A DNA stretch of 64,000 bases. It comes from Streptomyces zhihengii (GTDB lineage: Bacteria; Actinomycetota; Actinomycetes; Streptomycetales; Streptomycetaceae). Made by a program: the position numbers and the translations under genes. Numbering within the stretch: position 1 is the stretch's first letter; each line of letters opens with the position of its first letter. Below, one piece after another: positions 26,455 to 34,373 of this stretch. The DNA lies in NCBI RefSeq assembly GCF_016919245.1, contig NZ_JAFEJA010000002.1, positions 2,110,501 through 2,174,500 of the forward strand, given 5' to 3'. The notes below the pieces were generated by a model. It did no database searches and was not told where the DNA came from. It was given only the letters and a program-made list of their open reading frames with translations.

Positions 26455-27597
26455 CTACAGCCTGGCCGTCCAGTTTCCGCGGGTGAGGGTGGTCTCGCCG
26501 TCGGGGGTGATGGTGACACGGGCGCCGTACACGGGAAGTTCGCCGACCCAGTTGAGGCGGTCGAGGATGTCCTCGAGGGGGTCCCACAGGCGGCGTGGGC
26601 CGCCCTGGTACACGGTGGCAACCTCGCGGGGGGCGGGGGAGTGGGCGCGGACCCATGACCCGTCGGCGTGTGCCATCCAGACCGTGTGGCTACGGTCCGG
26701 GTACCACCGGTGGCGGTGCTCGATCCCGGGCGTGTGGAGCTGGAGCATGGAGCGGATGCTCCATGCCTCGGGCACGAACACGAGCAGGTGACGGCTCACG
26801 CTTGCTTCGCCGTCGCCGTGCTGTGCGGCGTCCCAGACGGTCGCCGGGATGGTCTCCTCGTAGTCGGCGCCTTGGCGGGCGGCCATGAAAAATGCCGGTT
26901 CGAAGGCGGTCCGTCCCACGGCGCCGCCGTCCGGGGTCTTGTCGGCGTAGAGAGTCAGCCCCGTCCCGGTGATCGTGGTGACCAGCCGGCCGTAGGGCCG
27001 CAGGGCTTCGAGCCAGGCGGGCGGGATGCTCGGTACGGCCACGGTGGACACGATCCGGTCGTACTCGCCCGGGAGCGGCCCCTGGGTGAGGTCGCAGACG
27101 GCAGTCTCGGGACGCAGCCCGATAGCAGCGAGCCGGTCGGTGGCGGCTTCCACGAGGTACGGGTCGACGTCGACGCTGGTCACCATGCCTGCGCCGAGTC
27201 GATGGCAGGCGAGTGCGGTGCCGTAGCCGGTGCCGGTGGTCACCAGCGTGCGGCACCCGTCGATCAAGTCCGCCTGCCGATACATTCCGACGATCAGGCC
27301 CGGCTCCGTCGAGGACGACGTCGAGACGCCGGAGGTGACCACGGTGCCGGGTTCGGCGTGGTCCGCGTGCACGGCCCCGACCCGCGTGACCAGCGTGGTG
27401 TCGCTGTACGCGGCGGCGAGCCACGCATCGGGGTCGGCCGCACCGTCGCGCACGACCCGCCCGCCGGCCTCCTGGTCCCGTTCGAACCACCGGGGCACGA
27501 ACACATGCCGGGGGGTTTCCGTAACGGCCGCCTCCCAGGGGGATCCCGGCCGGGCGACCTTCGCGCCCAAGCGCTGGGCGTCTGTCTCCCAGTCCAT
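26455..27597 (-). CDS. PCMT-like SAM-dependent methyltransferase
   Basis: A 380-residue protein; GGAGAAG precedes ATG 27597. Residues ~15-40 (VTETPRHVFVPRWFERD) and ~85-115 (TSGVSTSSSTEPGLIVGMYR) resemble the PCMT substrate region. SAM motif I is TTGTGYGTALACHRLG, then VTSVDVDPYLVEAA. The C-terminal ~120 residues (GPRRLWDPLEDILDRLNWVG, GARVTITPDGETTLTRGNW) form the extension typical of actinobacterial PCMT homologues. In some RiPP pathways such enzymes methylate Asp side chains. The radical SAM gene ends 26 bases upstream, so the two are one operon. A role in modifying a peptide is inferred from context only. Confidence 0.85.
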   Translation of the reverse strand: MDWETDAQRLGAKVARPGSPWEAAVTETPRHVFVPRWFERDQEAGGRVVRDGAADPDAWLAAAYSDTTLVTRVGAVHADHAEPGTVVTSGVSTSSSTEPGLIVGMYRQADLIDGCRTLVTTGTGYGTALACHRLGAGMVTSVDVDPYLVEAATDRLAAIGLRPETAVCDLTQGPLPGEYDRIVSTVAVPSIPPAWLEALRPYGRLVTTITGTGLTLYADKTPDGGAVGRTAFEPAFFMAARQGADYEETIPATVWDAAQHGDGEASVSRHLLVFVPEAWSIRSMLQLHTPGIEHRHRWYPDRSHTVWMAHADGSWVRAHSPAPREVATVYQGGPRRLWDPLEDILDRLNWVGELPVYGARVTITPDGETTLTRGNWTARL

Positions 27598-27623
27598 GCT
27601 GCTTCTCCTCTTCCTGACCGTTG

Positions 27624-28487
27624 TCAGCTCATGGGGCCGCAGGAGCCGCCGCCGGACGAGCTGTCGTCCGAGGGCCCGCAGTCCGGCCCGCACGGGTCCG
27701 CCGAGTCCCGGACCGGGACGCTCTTGCGGGCCTGCTGCCACGCGGGGCTGGTCAGAACTGACGCCAGCGGCGTCTCGCGGACGTTGCCCGCGGTCAGGAA
27801 GCGGCCGATTTCGCAGACGGACACCTCACCGTTCGGCAGGACGGCCGCCTTGCGATCGCCGCAGCGCCCGCACAGCGACGACGTGGACGGCAGAAGGCCG
27901 CCGGAGGCGCGCCCGACCGCGCGGACCTTGTCGACGGAGGCGGTGACCCCGAGGGCCTCCATCTCGGCGCGTGCCTGCTCCGCCCGCTGGCCGTTCCCGT
28001 GGTCGACGATGGCGACGCGCAGCTTCACGCCGCGCATGAATGCTTCGCGGATCGCGGCGCGCGTGGCCGCGTGAGACCCGTCCCGGCCGGTGATCGCATC
28101 GTGCTGCGCGGGGTCATCGCTGTGGTAGGTGGTCGCCACGCGTACGCGCGGGTCCTCGAAGAGGCTCCAGTGCTCGTCACGGACCTTGTAGAGGTTCGAG
28201 TGCACCCGGACATTCAGGCCTGCGTTCAGCGCGTGCTCGACGAGTTCGGTGAAGGCCGGGTGCAGGGTGGGCTCCCCGCCGATGAACTGCACGCTGCGCG
28301 TACCGAGGGCGTGGGCCTCGTCGATGAGCCGGTGCCAGTTGTCGGCGGTCATGCTGCCGTGGTCGCGGGTCGGGCCCGCCTCGGCGTAGCACTGGCTGGG
28401 GCAGGTGAACTGGCACCGGGCGGTGAGTTCGAGCGAGAGGACGTCGAGCGGGGTGGGGGAGGGGCGGTGTATGTCCAGCACGGTCAT
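27624..28487 (-). CDS. Radical SAM enzyme with SPASM-like C-terminus
   Basis: A 287-residue protein; AAGGAG lies before ATG 28487. The iron-sulfur motif is C25-QFT-C29-PSQ-C33 (CX3CX3C), one residue longer than the usual CX3CX2C. SVQFIGGEPTLHPAF supplies the SAM-binding GGEP. The C-terminus has CGRCGDRKAAVLPNGEVSVC, then a Cys/Gly/Ser-rich end (PCGPDCGPSDD, GGGSCGPMS) like an auxiliary-cluster SPASM domain. Such enzymes make radical modifications, often on peptides. The partner is a methyltransferase 26 bases downstream. I recall actinobacterial proteins with CPSxCYAEAGPT, so this spacing may be a subfamily trait. Confidence 0.85.
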   Translation of the reverse strand: MTVLDIHRPSPTPLDVLSLELTARCQFTCPSQCYAEAGPTRDHGSMTADNWHRLIDEAHALGTRSVQFIGGEPTLHPAFTELVEHALNAGLNVRVHSNLYKVRDEHWSLFEDPRVRVATTYHSDDPAQHDAITGRDGSHAATRAAIREAFMRGVKLRVAIVDHGNGQRAEQARAEMEALGVTASVDKVRAVGRASGGLLPSTSSLCGRCGDRKAAVLPNGEVSVCEIGRFLTAGNVRETPLASVLTSPAWQQARKSVPVRDSADPCGPDCGPSDDSSSGGGSCGPMS

Positions 28488-28787
28488 TGGTTGCTCCTTG
28501 CTCGTCCGGCCCAGGATGCCGGGCCGGGGCGGAAGGTGTGGGCGGAACGGTCCCATCGGCCGTGGGTGATGGGCCCGGCGCGGGGAACGCCGCCGTGGGG
28601 GAACACGATCGGGTGGTGCCCCGCGCCGGAAGTGGCGCCTGTCCGGCGGCCGGGGACGGGCCGTCGACCCGACCGCCGGACAGGAGTTGTGGGGCCCCTG
28701 GTGCCGGAGCCGGATCCGCTCCGGCACCAGGGGGTGCGCCCGTGTCGGGCAGCTACGGGGGGGGGAGGGCCGCCCGGACACGGGGAT
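28488..28787 (-). promoter_or_regulatory. 300-base leader with stacked hairpins
   Basis: Between the 180-residue gene and the radical SAM gene there is no supportable ORF, but at least three strong stems: 28739-28784 (CCCGTGTCGGGC / GCCCGGACACGGG, one bulge), 28695-28733 (16-bp perfect CCCCTGGTGCCGGAGC / GCTCCGGCACCAGGGG) and 28638-28684 (CCTGTCCGGCGG / CCGCCGGACAGG). A weaker one lies near 28510. The first probably terminates or attenuates the upstream transcript. The whole could set the ratio of upstream to downstream gene products. No precursor-peptide gene is visible here. Confidence 0.65.
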
Positions 28788-29330
28788 CTAGAGGGTTCCG
28801 CCGAGACGCTTCTCGAACGCGGCATGCGGCGTCGGCTCCGGCTGGTGCAGGGCGAGCGTCTTCCACAGCGGCATGCCGGGAACCAGACGGTCGCTCCTGG
28901 ACGGCCGGTACCAGTAGGGCCCGGGAACGGAAGGCCATGACGTGGAGTCGAGCGACGGAAGCGTGATGCGGCACGGGGCGCCGAGGCAGACGGCATGGGT
29001 GTGCTGCGGCCACCGTTCGGCCGTGCCCGGCGGGACCAGCCAGTAGAAGGATCCGTCTCGGGTGTCCTCGATGACCGGTCCGCACCCGCCCTGGATCTCG
29101 TCCATGACGTCGACAGCGGCGCGAGCTTTGAAGCTCGAGCTGGTGACCACGACGTCGAAGAGGTTGCCGCCCAGGCGCACGATGGTGTCCTCGCGCCTGG
29201 TGACTGCCAGAAGATTGCGGAGCAGCTCAGCAAGGTCGGCCATGTCGGCGGCCGGCTCGCTGGGGCCACCCGCCTCCCGCACGAGCCTGTTCATCATCTG
29301 CCCGGCGTCGGGCGTCGCGGTGACGGTCAC
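28788..29330 (-). CDS. Unknown protein, 180 aa, coupled to HATPase gene
   Basis: Starts GTG 29330, overlapping the stop of the HATPase gene as GTGA. The N-terminal half is helical (DMADLAELLRNLLAVTRRED). The middle reads CGPVIEDTRDGSFYWLVPPG, then ITLPSLDSTSWPSVPGPYWY and a basic end TPHAAFEKRLGGTL. From memory, actinobacterial proteins with 'GPVIED...FLVPPG' occur beside regulators and HATPase genes; their function is unknown. Its last codons and the hairpins after it are partly duplicated at 26290-26430. It could act as a peptide carrier or regulator in the radical SAM locus, but the sequence does not show which. Confidence 0.75.
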   Translation of the reverse strand: MTVTATPDAGQMMNRLVREAGGPSEPAADMADLAELLRNLLAVTRREDTIVRLGGNLFDVVVTSSSFKARAAVDVMDEIQGGCGPVIEDTRDGSFYWLVPPGTAERWPQHTHAVCLGAPCRITLPSLDSTSWPSVPGPYWYRPSRSDRLVPGMPLWKTLALHQPEPTPHAAFEKRLGGTL

Positions 29331-30208
29331 AGGTCCACCGGCCCCGCCTGGAGCGTGGCGCGCACGGTCTTGCCCGCGCTGCTGGGGAACCAGGTCACTT
29401 CGGCGCCGTGACTCTTGGCCCCCCACAGGCCGCGGCCGAGTTCACCGCTCACGGCCTTGTCGAAGGCGGGGAAGTCGGGGGTGTCGTCCTCGACGTCGAC
29501 GAGCAGTTCATCGTGCTCCGTCAGCCGGAGCGCCACCCTCACCGACCGTCCGCTCCCCGCGGGTAACCCGTACTCGAAGGCGTTGGTGACGAGGACGTAC
29601 AGCACGTCCGTGGCAAGGTGGACGGGGCCGGGCCAGGCCAGGATCGTGAGCGCGGATCGTGCCCAGACGCGGGCGGACCCGGACGAGTTCGGGTTGGCGT
29701 CGAATTCCATGGTCTTCTCGCGCACGATCTGCGGGGTGGCCATGTCGGATGTTCCTTCGGTCAGGGGAAGGGTGCACCAGACCGTCGTTCGGTCTTCGCT
29801 GACGCCCCAGGCATCGGCTACCGCGTCGACGATGAACAGGCCGCGGCCGTGCTCGGCGTCCGGGCTCGAGGAGCCTGGCAGCGGACAGCGGGGCGTTCCA
29901 TCGTTCACCTCGATCTTGAGGTGGCTGTCCAGGTGGGCAACCCGCACGTTCACCGTAGGGCCGGATGCGTGACGGAGGGCGTTCGTCACGAGCTCGGTGA
30001 GCAGCAGCTCCGCGGCGTCGACGAGTTCGTGCCGGTTCCAGTGGTGGAGAGCTGCGCGAAGCGTCCGGCGGAGCTGGTGCGGCCGCCTTCTGTCCGCCTC
30101 GGACATGCCACCGGTGACGGGATCGGGGCGGCGCTCAATTGACATCTCGAGGGCTGGCTGCCTGAGCGGCCGCTGTCGGACTCCGGCAGCCTTGGGATGC
30201 GTTGTCAT
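29327..30208 (-). CDS. Tandem double-HATPase (anti-sigma-kinase-like) protein
   Basis: About 293 residues. Two HATPase_c domains lie in one frame. The first (residues ~50-155) has the N box LLLTELVTNALRHAS, then DGTPRCPL and GRGLFIVDAVADAWG. The second (~160-290) has VLYVLVTNAFEYGLPAGSG, VEDDTPDFPAF and GRGLWGAKSHGAEVTW. Single-domain versions are RsbW/SpoIIAB-like serine kinases or anti-sigma factors in Streptomyces. ATG with GAAGGA at the start of the second half (MATPQIVREKTM) suggests it was, or still is, a separate start. The N-terminal start is uncertain: 30208 or 30145. An IS4 element sits 16 bases upstream and probably removed the native promoter. Confidence 0.82.
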   Translation of the reverse strand: MTTHPKAAGVRQRPLRQPALEMSIERRPDPVTGGMSEADRRRPHQLRRTLRAALHHWNRHELVDAAELLLTELVTNALRHASGPTVNVRVAHLDSHLKIEVNDGTPRCPLPGSSSPDAEHGRGLFIVDAVADAWGVSEDRTTVWCTLPLTEGTSDMATPQIVREKTMEFDANPNSSGSARVWARSALTILAWPGPVHLATDVLYVLVTNAFEYGLPAGSGRSVRVALRLTEHDELLVDVEDDTPDFPAFDKAVSGELGRGLWGAKSHGAEVTWFPSSAGKTVRATLQAGPVDL

Positions 30209-30223
30209 CACGGGGTCTATCCC

Positions 30224-31721
30224 CAATGCCGTGTAGTTAGGGGTGCCGTGGGCGGTGTCAAGGGGCGGGCGTCAGGATGTGGACGCTGATCGTGGCCCTG
30301 TAGGTGGTGCGGTCGACGGTGCCTCTGGCGTTGTATCTCGAGATGGCCCGTTTCACGACGCGTGGACGGGTGCGGACACGGCGGTCGGGCATGAGGGCGG
30401 CCAGGATTCGGCGGCCTATGGTGCCGACGAGGTCGATCACGGCGCCACTGAACACGCCTGCGGCCTGGATGACCAGATCGCGGGCGGTGTTCAGGGCGAT
30501 GGAGAAACTCGCCCGGTCGGGGTCGGTCCCGGGCCGGCTGGCGGTGGCGTCCGCCATCGCCAGCCGCAGGACCTGGTAGGTGACCAGCACTGCGAAGACT
30601 TCCTGGGCGACACCGGCGGGAGTGCGGGCACGAAGGACCCGACCGCCGAGGATCGTCGACTTGATCTCCAGATAGGTGGTCTCGATTTCCCACCGCTCGT
30701 GATACAGCCCGATCAGATCGCCGGCGGGGTGGGTGAAGGGGTCGGTCAGGGTTGTGACCAGCCGGTATGCGCCGGTGCGTCGTCCCTGTGATGTGCTGAT
30801 GGTGATCTCGCAGCAGACAACACGGACCGGAACGGGTCCGATCCGGGAGAGCCAGGAGCCGTCGGGGAAGCGTCGCAGGACCGGCAGTCTGCGGTTCTCC
30901 TTCACCCGGACCAGGACGTGTGCGCTCCTCAAGGTGACTGCTTCGATCAGGGCCTGGACGGCGAAGTTCCGGTCCAGCAGGACGATCATGTCTTCCCGCA
31001 GGCTTCGGACCAGGCGTGGAGCGTAGGTGGTCTCACCGTCGGTGGCCGGACCGAATACCGCGTCCATGACGGTTCGGGTTCCGCAGGCGACCAGGATCAG
31101 AAGCCGCAGTGAGGGGTATCCCGCGCCGCCATTGTTGCAGCGGTGCCTGGTGAACTCGGCCTGGTTCGCGGGGCTGTCCGGCACTGCCATCAACGTGCCG
31201 TCGATGGCGCAGACGAGCAGTCCGTGCCACCGCGTTCCGGCGATCCCGAGTCCCGCGGCCGGTCCACGAAGCAAGTCGAACAGGTGACGCAACGGTCGGG
31301 TCCCGAGCCTCTTGCGGGCCTGGGCCAGCGCGCCGGCCGTGGGAGTCGCCGTCGGCAGTCCGTCCAGGCCGGCCGTCAGCCGCTGCCACACCTGCTGCCA
31401 TCCGAGCCCCGGGAACAATGCCCCGCCCAGCAGCAGATACACCACCACGCGCGAGGGAAGGTCCCGTATCCGCTGCTGGGTTCTGCCGGTATCTGCCAAC
31501 ACCTCATCGACCATCTCGAACGGGACAATCCGTGTCAGCTCGCCGAGATGGCCGGGGGCAAACGCCCCTGCCGCAACCGCTACTTCGCGAGAAATGACAG
31601 ACTTGGCGGCCAACGGAGCTCCTGCTGAACAGTGATCTTGGTCGACACGGTTCTAGCAGGAGCTCCGTCACTTCATCAGCCTGCTTGACAAGCAGCCCAG
31701 AGCCCTAACTACACGGCATTG
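30224..31721 (-). mobile_element. Intact IS4-family insertion sequence
   Basis: The terminal inverted repeats CAATGCCGTGTAGTTAGGG are identical over 19 bases at both ends (30224-30242 and the complement at 31703-31721). They are flanked by the direct repeat GGTCTATCCC (30214-30223 and 31722-31731), a 10-base target duplication. Length is 1498 bp with one transposase gene. The perfect ends and duplication indicate recent insertion. Confidence 0.92.
30258..31613 (-). CDS. IS4-family transposase
   Basis: A 451-residue protein. The N-terminal IS4-type domain (RIRDLPSRVVVYLLLGGALF, GWQQVWQRLTAGLDG) is followed by the DDE catalytic core: Asp in LVCAIDGTLMAVPD, Asp in MIVLLDRNFAVQAL, and Glu in the YREK signature YHERWEIETTYLEIKS. 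All are present and the frame is intact, so it should be functional. It catalyses cut-and-paste transposition of its own element. Confidence 0.95.
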   Translation of the reverse strand: MAAKSVISREVAVAAGAFAPGHLGELTRIVPFEMVDEVLADTGRTQQRIRDLPSRVVVYLLLGGALFPGLGWQQVWQRLTAGLDGLPTATPTAGALAQARKRLGTRPLRHLFDLLRGPAAGLGIAGTRWHGLLVCAIDGTLMAVPDSPANQAEFTRHRCNNGGAGYPSLRLLILVACGTRTVMDAVFGPATDGETTYAPRLVRSLREDMIVLLDRNFAVQALIEAVTLRSAHVLVRVKENRRLPVLRRFPDGSWLSRIGPVPVRVVCCEITISTSQGRRTGAYRLVTTLTDPFTHPAGDLIGLYHERWEIETTYLEIKSTILGGRVLRARTPAGVAQEVFAVLVTYQVLRLAMADATASRPGTDPDRASFSIALNTARDLVIQAAGVFSGAVIDLVGTIGRRILAALMPDRRVRTRPRVVKRAISRYNARGTVDRTTYRATISVHILTPAP

Positions 31722-31731
31722 GGTCTATCCC

Positions 31732-31937
31732 TCCAGCGTGGGGTTGCCCAGCCCTCGCAAGTGACAGGACTGGAGTTCCTCCGTGCGGGAGCCATCGGTC
31801 CGGCGCCGCATGAACAGACAACTCCGCCTGGCCGGTCGCTGGTTAGGGGATGCTGTGTACGATTCCGATGAATCGCCTAGGGGGTTTTGACCTTCGCTTT
31901 ACTTCGCTCGATGCACTCATAGGGCTACCTTGCGTGG
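31732..31937. other. Former divergent promoter region
   Basis: About 200 bases between the IS4 element and the TPR regulator. TTGACC at 31888-31893 is a possible -35 box on the plus strand; no good -10 box follows. Before the IS insertion this region would also have driven the minus-strand HATPase/radical SAM genes. Confidence 0.4.
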
Positions 31938-33212
31938 ATGGAAAGCGAGCGCAACGTTGCCCTCGAAGCATGGATGGACGAGCACCAGTACAGCGCCAAC
32001 GGCCTTGCCATAGCGATCAATGCAGGGCTGGAGTCCCTCACGGGCAAGGTAGGTACCTACGACGGCCGCCACATTCGCGAGTGGCGCTCTGGACGGGTCC
32101 GTTGGCCCAATACGGCCACCCGGCGAGTCCTCTCCGACCTCTCCGGAAGGTCGCCAGTCGACTTAGGGTTCGTGCCACGGGGCCGAACCTCGCCGGCAGC
32201 CGTACCGCAGGAGGATTCCATGCACCGTCGCACCCTCGTCACGGGCGCCGTTTCAACCGCCATCGCTGCCGCAGCTCCATGCGCCGCGTCGACCCGCAAG
32301 ATCGGGATGAGCGACGTCGGGCGCCTGCAGCAGAAGTTCACCGCCGTGATCGCCAGCGACCACAAGCACGGAGGGCAGCGCGACATTGAACAGCGCGCAG
32401 CGACCCTCGCCGACACCGCTTTGAACCTCCAGAACTCTGGGACCGCCACTCAGCGCGTCCGCAGCAGTCTCTACGCCAGCGCCGCCAGCTTCCGTTCATC
32501 CGCAATGTGGGCGGCCATCGACGGCCGCCGCTTCAAGGACGCTCTCATCCACATGCGCGAAGCCCAGGCGCTCGCAGAGCTTTCCGGCGACCAGGCGATC
32601 AAGTTCCGTATCTGGTCCCACGCCGGCACGCTCTACCGCCACATGGGACGCCCCACGGACGCGCGAGCCGCCAATGATGTCGCCAGGAACCTGCACATCA
32701 CTCGCCGTGACCCGATGTTCGCGTCCCTGGGGATGGCCCGGCAAATGGCCATCCAGGGCGTTTCCCACGAGCTGCGCAGCCTGCCCCGCACCTTCGGTCA
32801 GGCACGTGAAGCCATGAGTCGTGCCAGTACAGACGCCTACCGTCCCGTGTGGCTCCTCGCCTTCTGGGACGAAGCAGAACTTCACTCTCTGGCCCTGAGC
32901 GCCTACCTCGCCGCCGGCGACTGGCCGACCGCTGAATACCACGCACACCAGTGCCTCGCATCGCTCCGCCCTCACATGCAGCGCTCACGCGCCATCGCCA
33001 CCAGCCGCCTCGCGCACGCCCAGCTCGCTCAAGGTGACACCGACGCTGCCACCCACACCGCCATGGCCGTCAACGCCGAAGCGGCTACCCAACACCCACG
33101 GGTGTCCCGCATGCTTCAGGAGTTCGGTGCCGCGCTCCGCGCCACAGCACCGGGCAGTAGGAATGCGCGCGCATGGACTGAGCACACAGCCGCCTGGAGG
33201 ACACCCGCATGA
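31938..33212 (+). CDS. TPR-containing XRE-like regulator
   Basis: A 424-residue protein from ATG 31938. Residues 1-75 look like a DNA-binding head (NGLAIAINAGLESLTGKVGT, HIREWRSGRVRWPNTATRRV, GRSPVDLGF). Then comes a segment reading MHRRTLVTGAVSTAIAAAAP, and from residue ~115 a TPR-like helical domain (SLYASAASFRSSAMWAAIDG, IKFRIWSHAGTLYRHMGRPT, HAHQCLASLRPHMQRSRAIA). It is a family relative of the truncated protein at 23079. Its stop overlaps the GNAT start as ATGA, so it likely works with that enzyme. It once faced the radical SAM operon divergently. Confidence 0.8.
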   Translation: MESERNVALEAWMDEHQYSANGLAIAINAGLESLTGKVGTYDGRHIREWRSGRVRWPNTATRRVLSDLSGRSPVDLGFVPRGRTSPAAVPQEDSMHRRTLVTGAVSTAIAAAAPCAASTRKIGMSDVGRLQQKFTAVIASDHKHGGQRDIEQRAATLADTALNLQNSGTATQRVRSSLYASAASFRSSAMWAAIDGRRFKDALIHMREAQALAELSGDQAIKFRIWSHAGTLYRHMGRPTDARAANDVARNLHITRRDPMFASLGMARQMAIQGVSHELRSLPRTFGQAREAMSRASTDAYRPVWLLAFWDEAELHSLALSAYLAAGDWPTAEYHAHQCLASLRPHMQRSRAIATSRLAHAQLAQGDTDAATHTAMAVNAEAATQHPRVSRMLQEFGAALRATAPGSRNARAWTEHTAAWRTPA

Positions 33213-33745
33213 CCTCGACCCCCGCCATCGAACTCCGCTCGTTCACCGACATGGAAGCTGCCCGCGGCGACCTCCTCGACGTATACGCCGAAGTCCGCGC
33301 TCCGCTGCTCCACCTCGCAAACTACGCGGTGAGTGCCTTCGGTGAACGTCTGGACCGGCACGGCGCCGAGGACGGCTTCCAGGCCCTCCTCGCCTATGAG
33401 GGCGAGCACCCCGTGGGATACGCCTACGGCAATCGGATCGAAGACGGGGATCGCTACTGGCAGCGCACAGATCCGACCCCTGGCGAAGAGTTCACGGCGG
33501 GAGCGGTTGTCGCACTCAAAGAGATCGGAGTCCGGCCCGCTTGGCGTGGCATAGGCCTGGCGCGTCGCATCCATGACGCCTTCCTGGCCACCAGGAATGA
33601 GCCTTACGTGACGCTCATGGTCAACAAGACGGCTGGTGACGGAAAGGTCCACGCCCTCTACAGGTCGTGGGGGTACGAGGACCTCGGTCATAGCCAGCCC
33701 TCGCCGGCGTCACCCCGCCTCACCGTGATGATCCGAGCCGTCTGA
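33209..33745 (+). CDS. GNAT family N-acetyltransferase
   Basis: A 178-residue protein coupled by ATGA to the TPR regulator. The CoA loop is VRPAWRGIGLARRIHDAFLA at about residues 110-129, and later ALYRSWGYEDLGHSQPSPAS is the usual C-terminal motif. It lacks the AVK-x-L-x-P tail of the other three GNATs and is a different subfamily. The substrate is unknown. The coupling suggests a regulator/effector-enzyme pair of the type often seen near Streptomyces antibiotic-resistance or self-regulation loci. Confidence 0.87.
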   Translation: MTSTPAIELRSFTDMEAARGDLLDVYAEVRAPLLHLANYAVSAFGERLDRHGAEDGFQALLAYEGEHPVGYAYGNRIEDGDRYWQRTDPTPGEEFTAGAVVALKEIGVRPAWRGIGLARRIHDAFLATRNEPYVTLMVNKTAGDGKVHALYRSWGYEDLGHSQPSPASPRLTVMIRAV

Positions 33746-33995
33746 CGTTCGCGAACGGGTCCTTCGACGCATCCTTGACGGGCCGGACGTACACGCCCGC
33801 TCCTACGCCCGGTACGGGCAGCCGGAAGCAGCCGACGCCGCCACGTCGACCGCGCTCAGGCTGATGGAGGACGTGCACTCCACCCGTGTCAGCGACCGGC
33901 TCCGCGAACTGGGGGTCGAACTGGACCCCAAGGCCCTGGGAACCGCGGTCCTCGACAGCAGGGACCGCATCCGCACCGCCCTGCAGGCAACCTGA
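33741..33995 (+). pseudogene. C-terminal relic of a TPR regulator
   Basis: Open frame without a start: RVLRRILDGPDVHARSYARY, ALRLMEDVHSTRVSDRLREL, LDPKALGTAVLDSRDRIRTA, ending at TGA 33993-33995. The phrase VHSTRVSDRLREL is typical of the ends of Streptomyces TPR-type regulators. Only about 80 codons remain. Confidence 0.6.
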
Positions 33996-34373
33996 CCTTT
34001 GCTCCCCACGGGCACAGCGGCACGGCCTCCTCCACCGAGCTGCGCCCCCGAGCTGGAAGTCTCGAGGGCACAGCGGGAAGCGGAGCCGGACGCTACAGCC
34101 TGGCCCCGGCCATCCGGACACTCAACAGCACCGCCGACACCTTCATGTGGACCGACCTGAGCCTGCTGCTCTTCACCCCGCAGATGCGATCCGCACGGAT
34201 CAAGTCGACTACGACCGTCTCGCCCTCTTCCGGCGTCCGGAACCGCGCCCGGCCCTCCTCGAAGGCCAGCCCCCGCTTCCGGCAGAACCCGTCATACCCG
34301 AGATGATCCGACCCAGATCGCTCCTTCTGACCACAGCCAGCCGTAAAGTGACGGGGACGAGAGAAGATGCACC
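33996..34373. other. Intergenic region with a short dispersed repeat
   Basis: About 380 bases without a clear gene. 34068-34105 (CAGCGGGAAGCGGAGCC then GGACGCTACAGCCTGGCC) is nearly the same as 26432-26469 (CAGCGGAAAGCGGAGCC then GAAGGCTACAGCCTGGCC) at the end of the methyltransferase gene. A plus-strand stretch near 34100-34190 (LAPAIRTLNSTADTFMWTDL) looks coding-like but has no start. Confidence 0.5.

Noticed and set aside
26455..28487. FxLD- or FxsB-type lanthipeptide system
   Set aside because: The methyltransferase is of a related general type, but there is no FxLD peptide, LanB-like dehydratase or FxsB-type extension.
28488..28787. RiPP precursor gene before the radical SAM enzyme
   Set aside because: I translated the minus strand by eye and found no short ORF with an RBS and a leader/core pattern. 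The region is hairpins.
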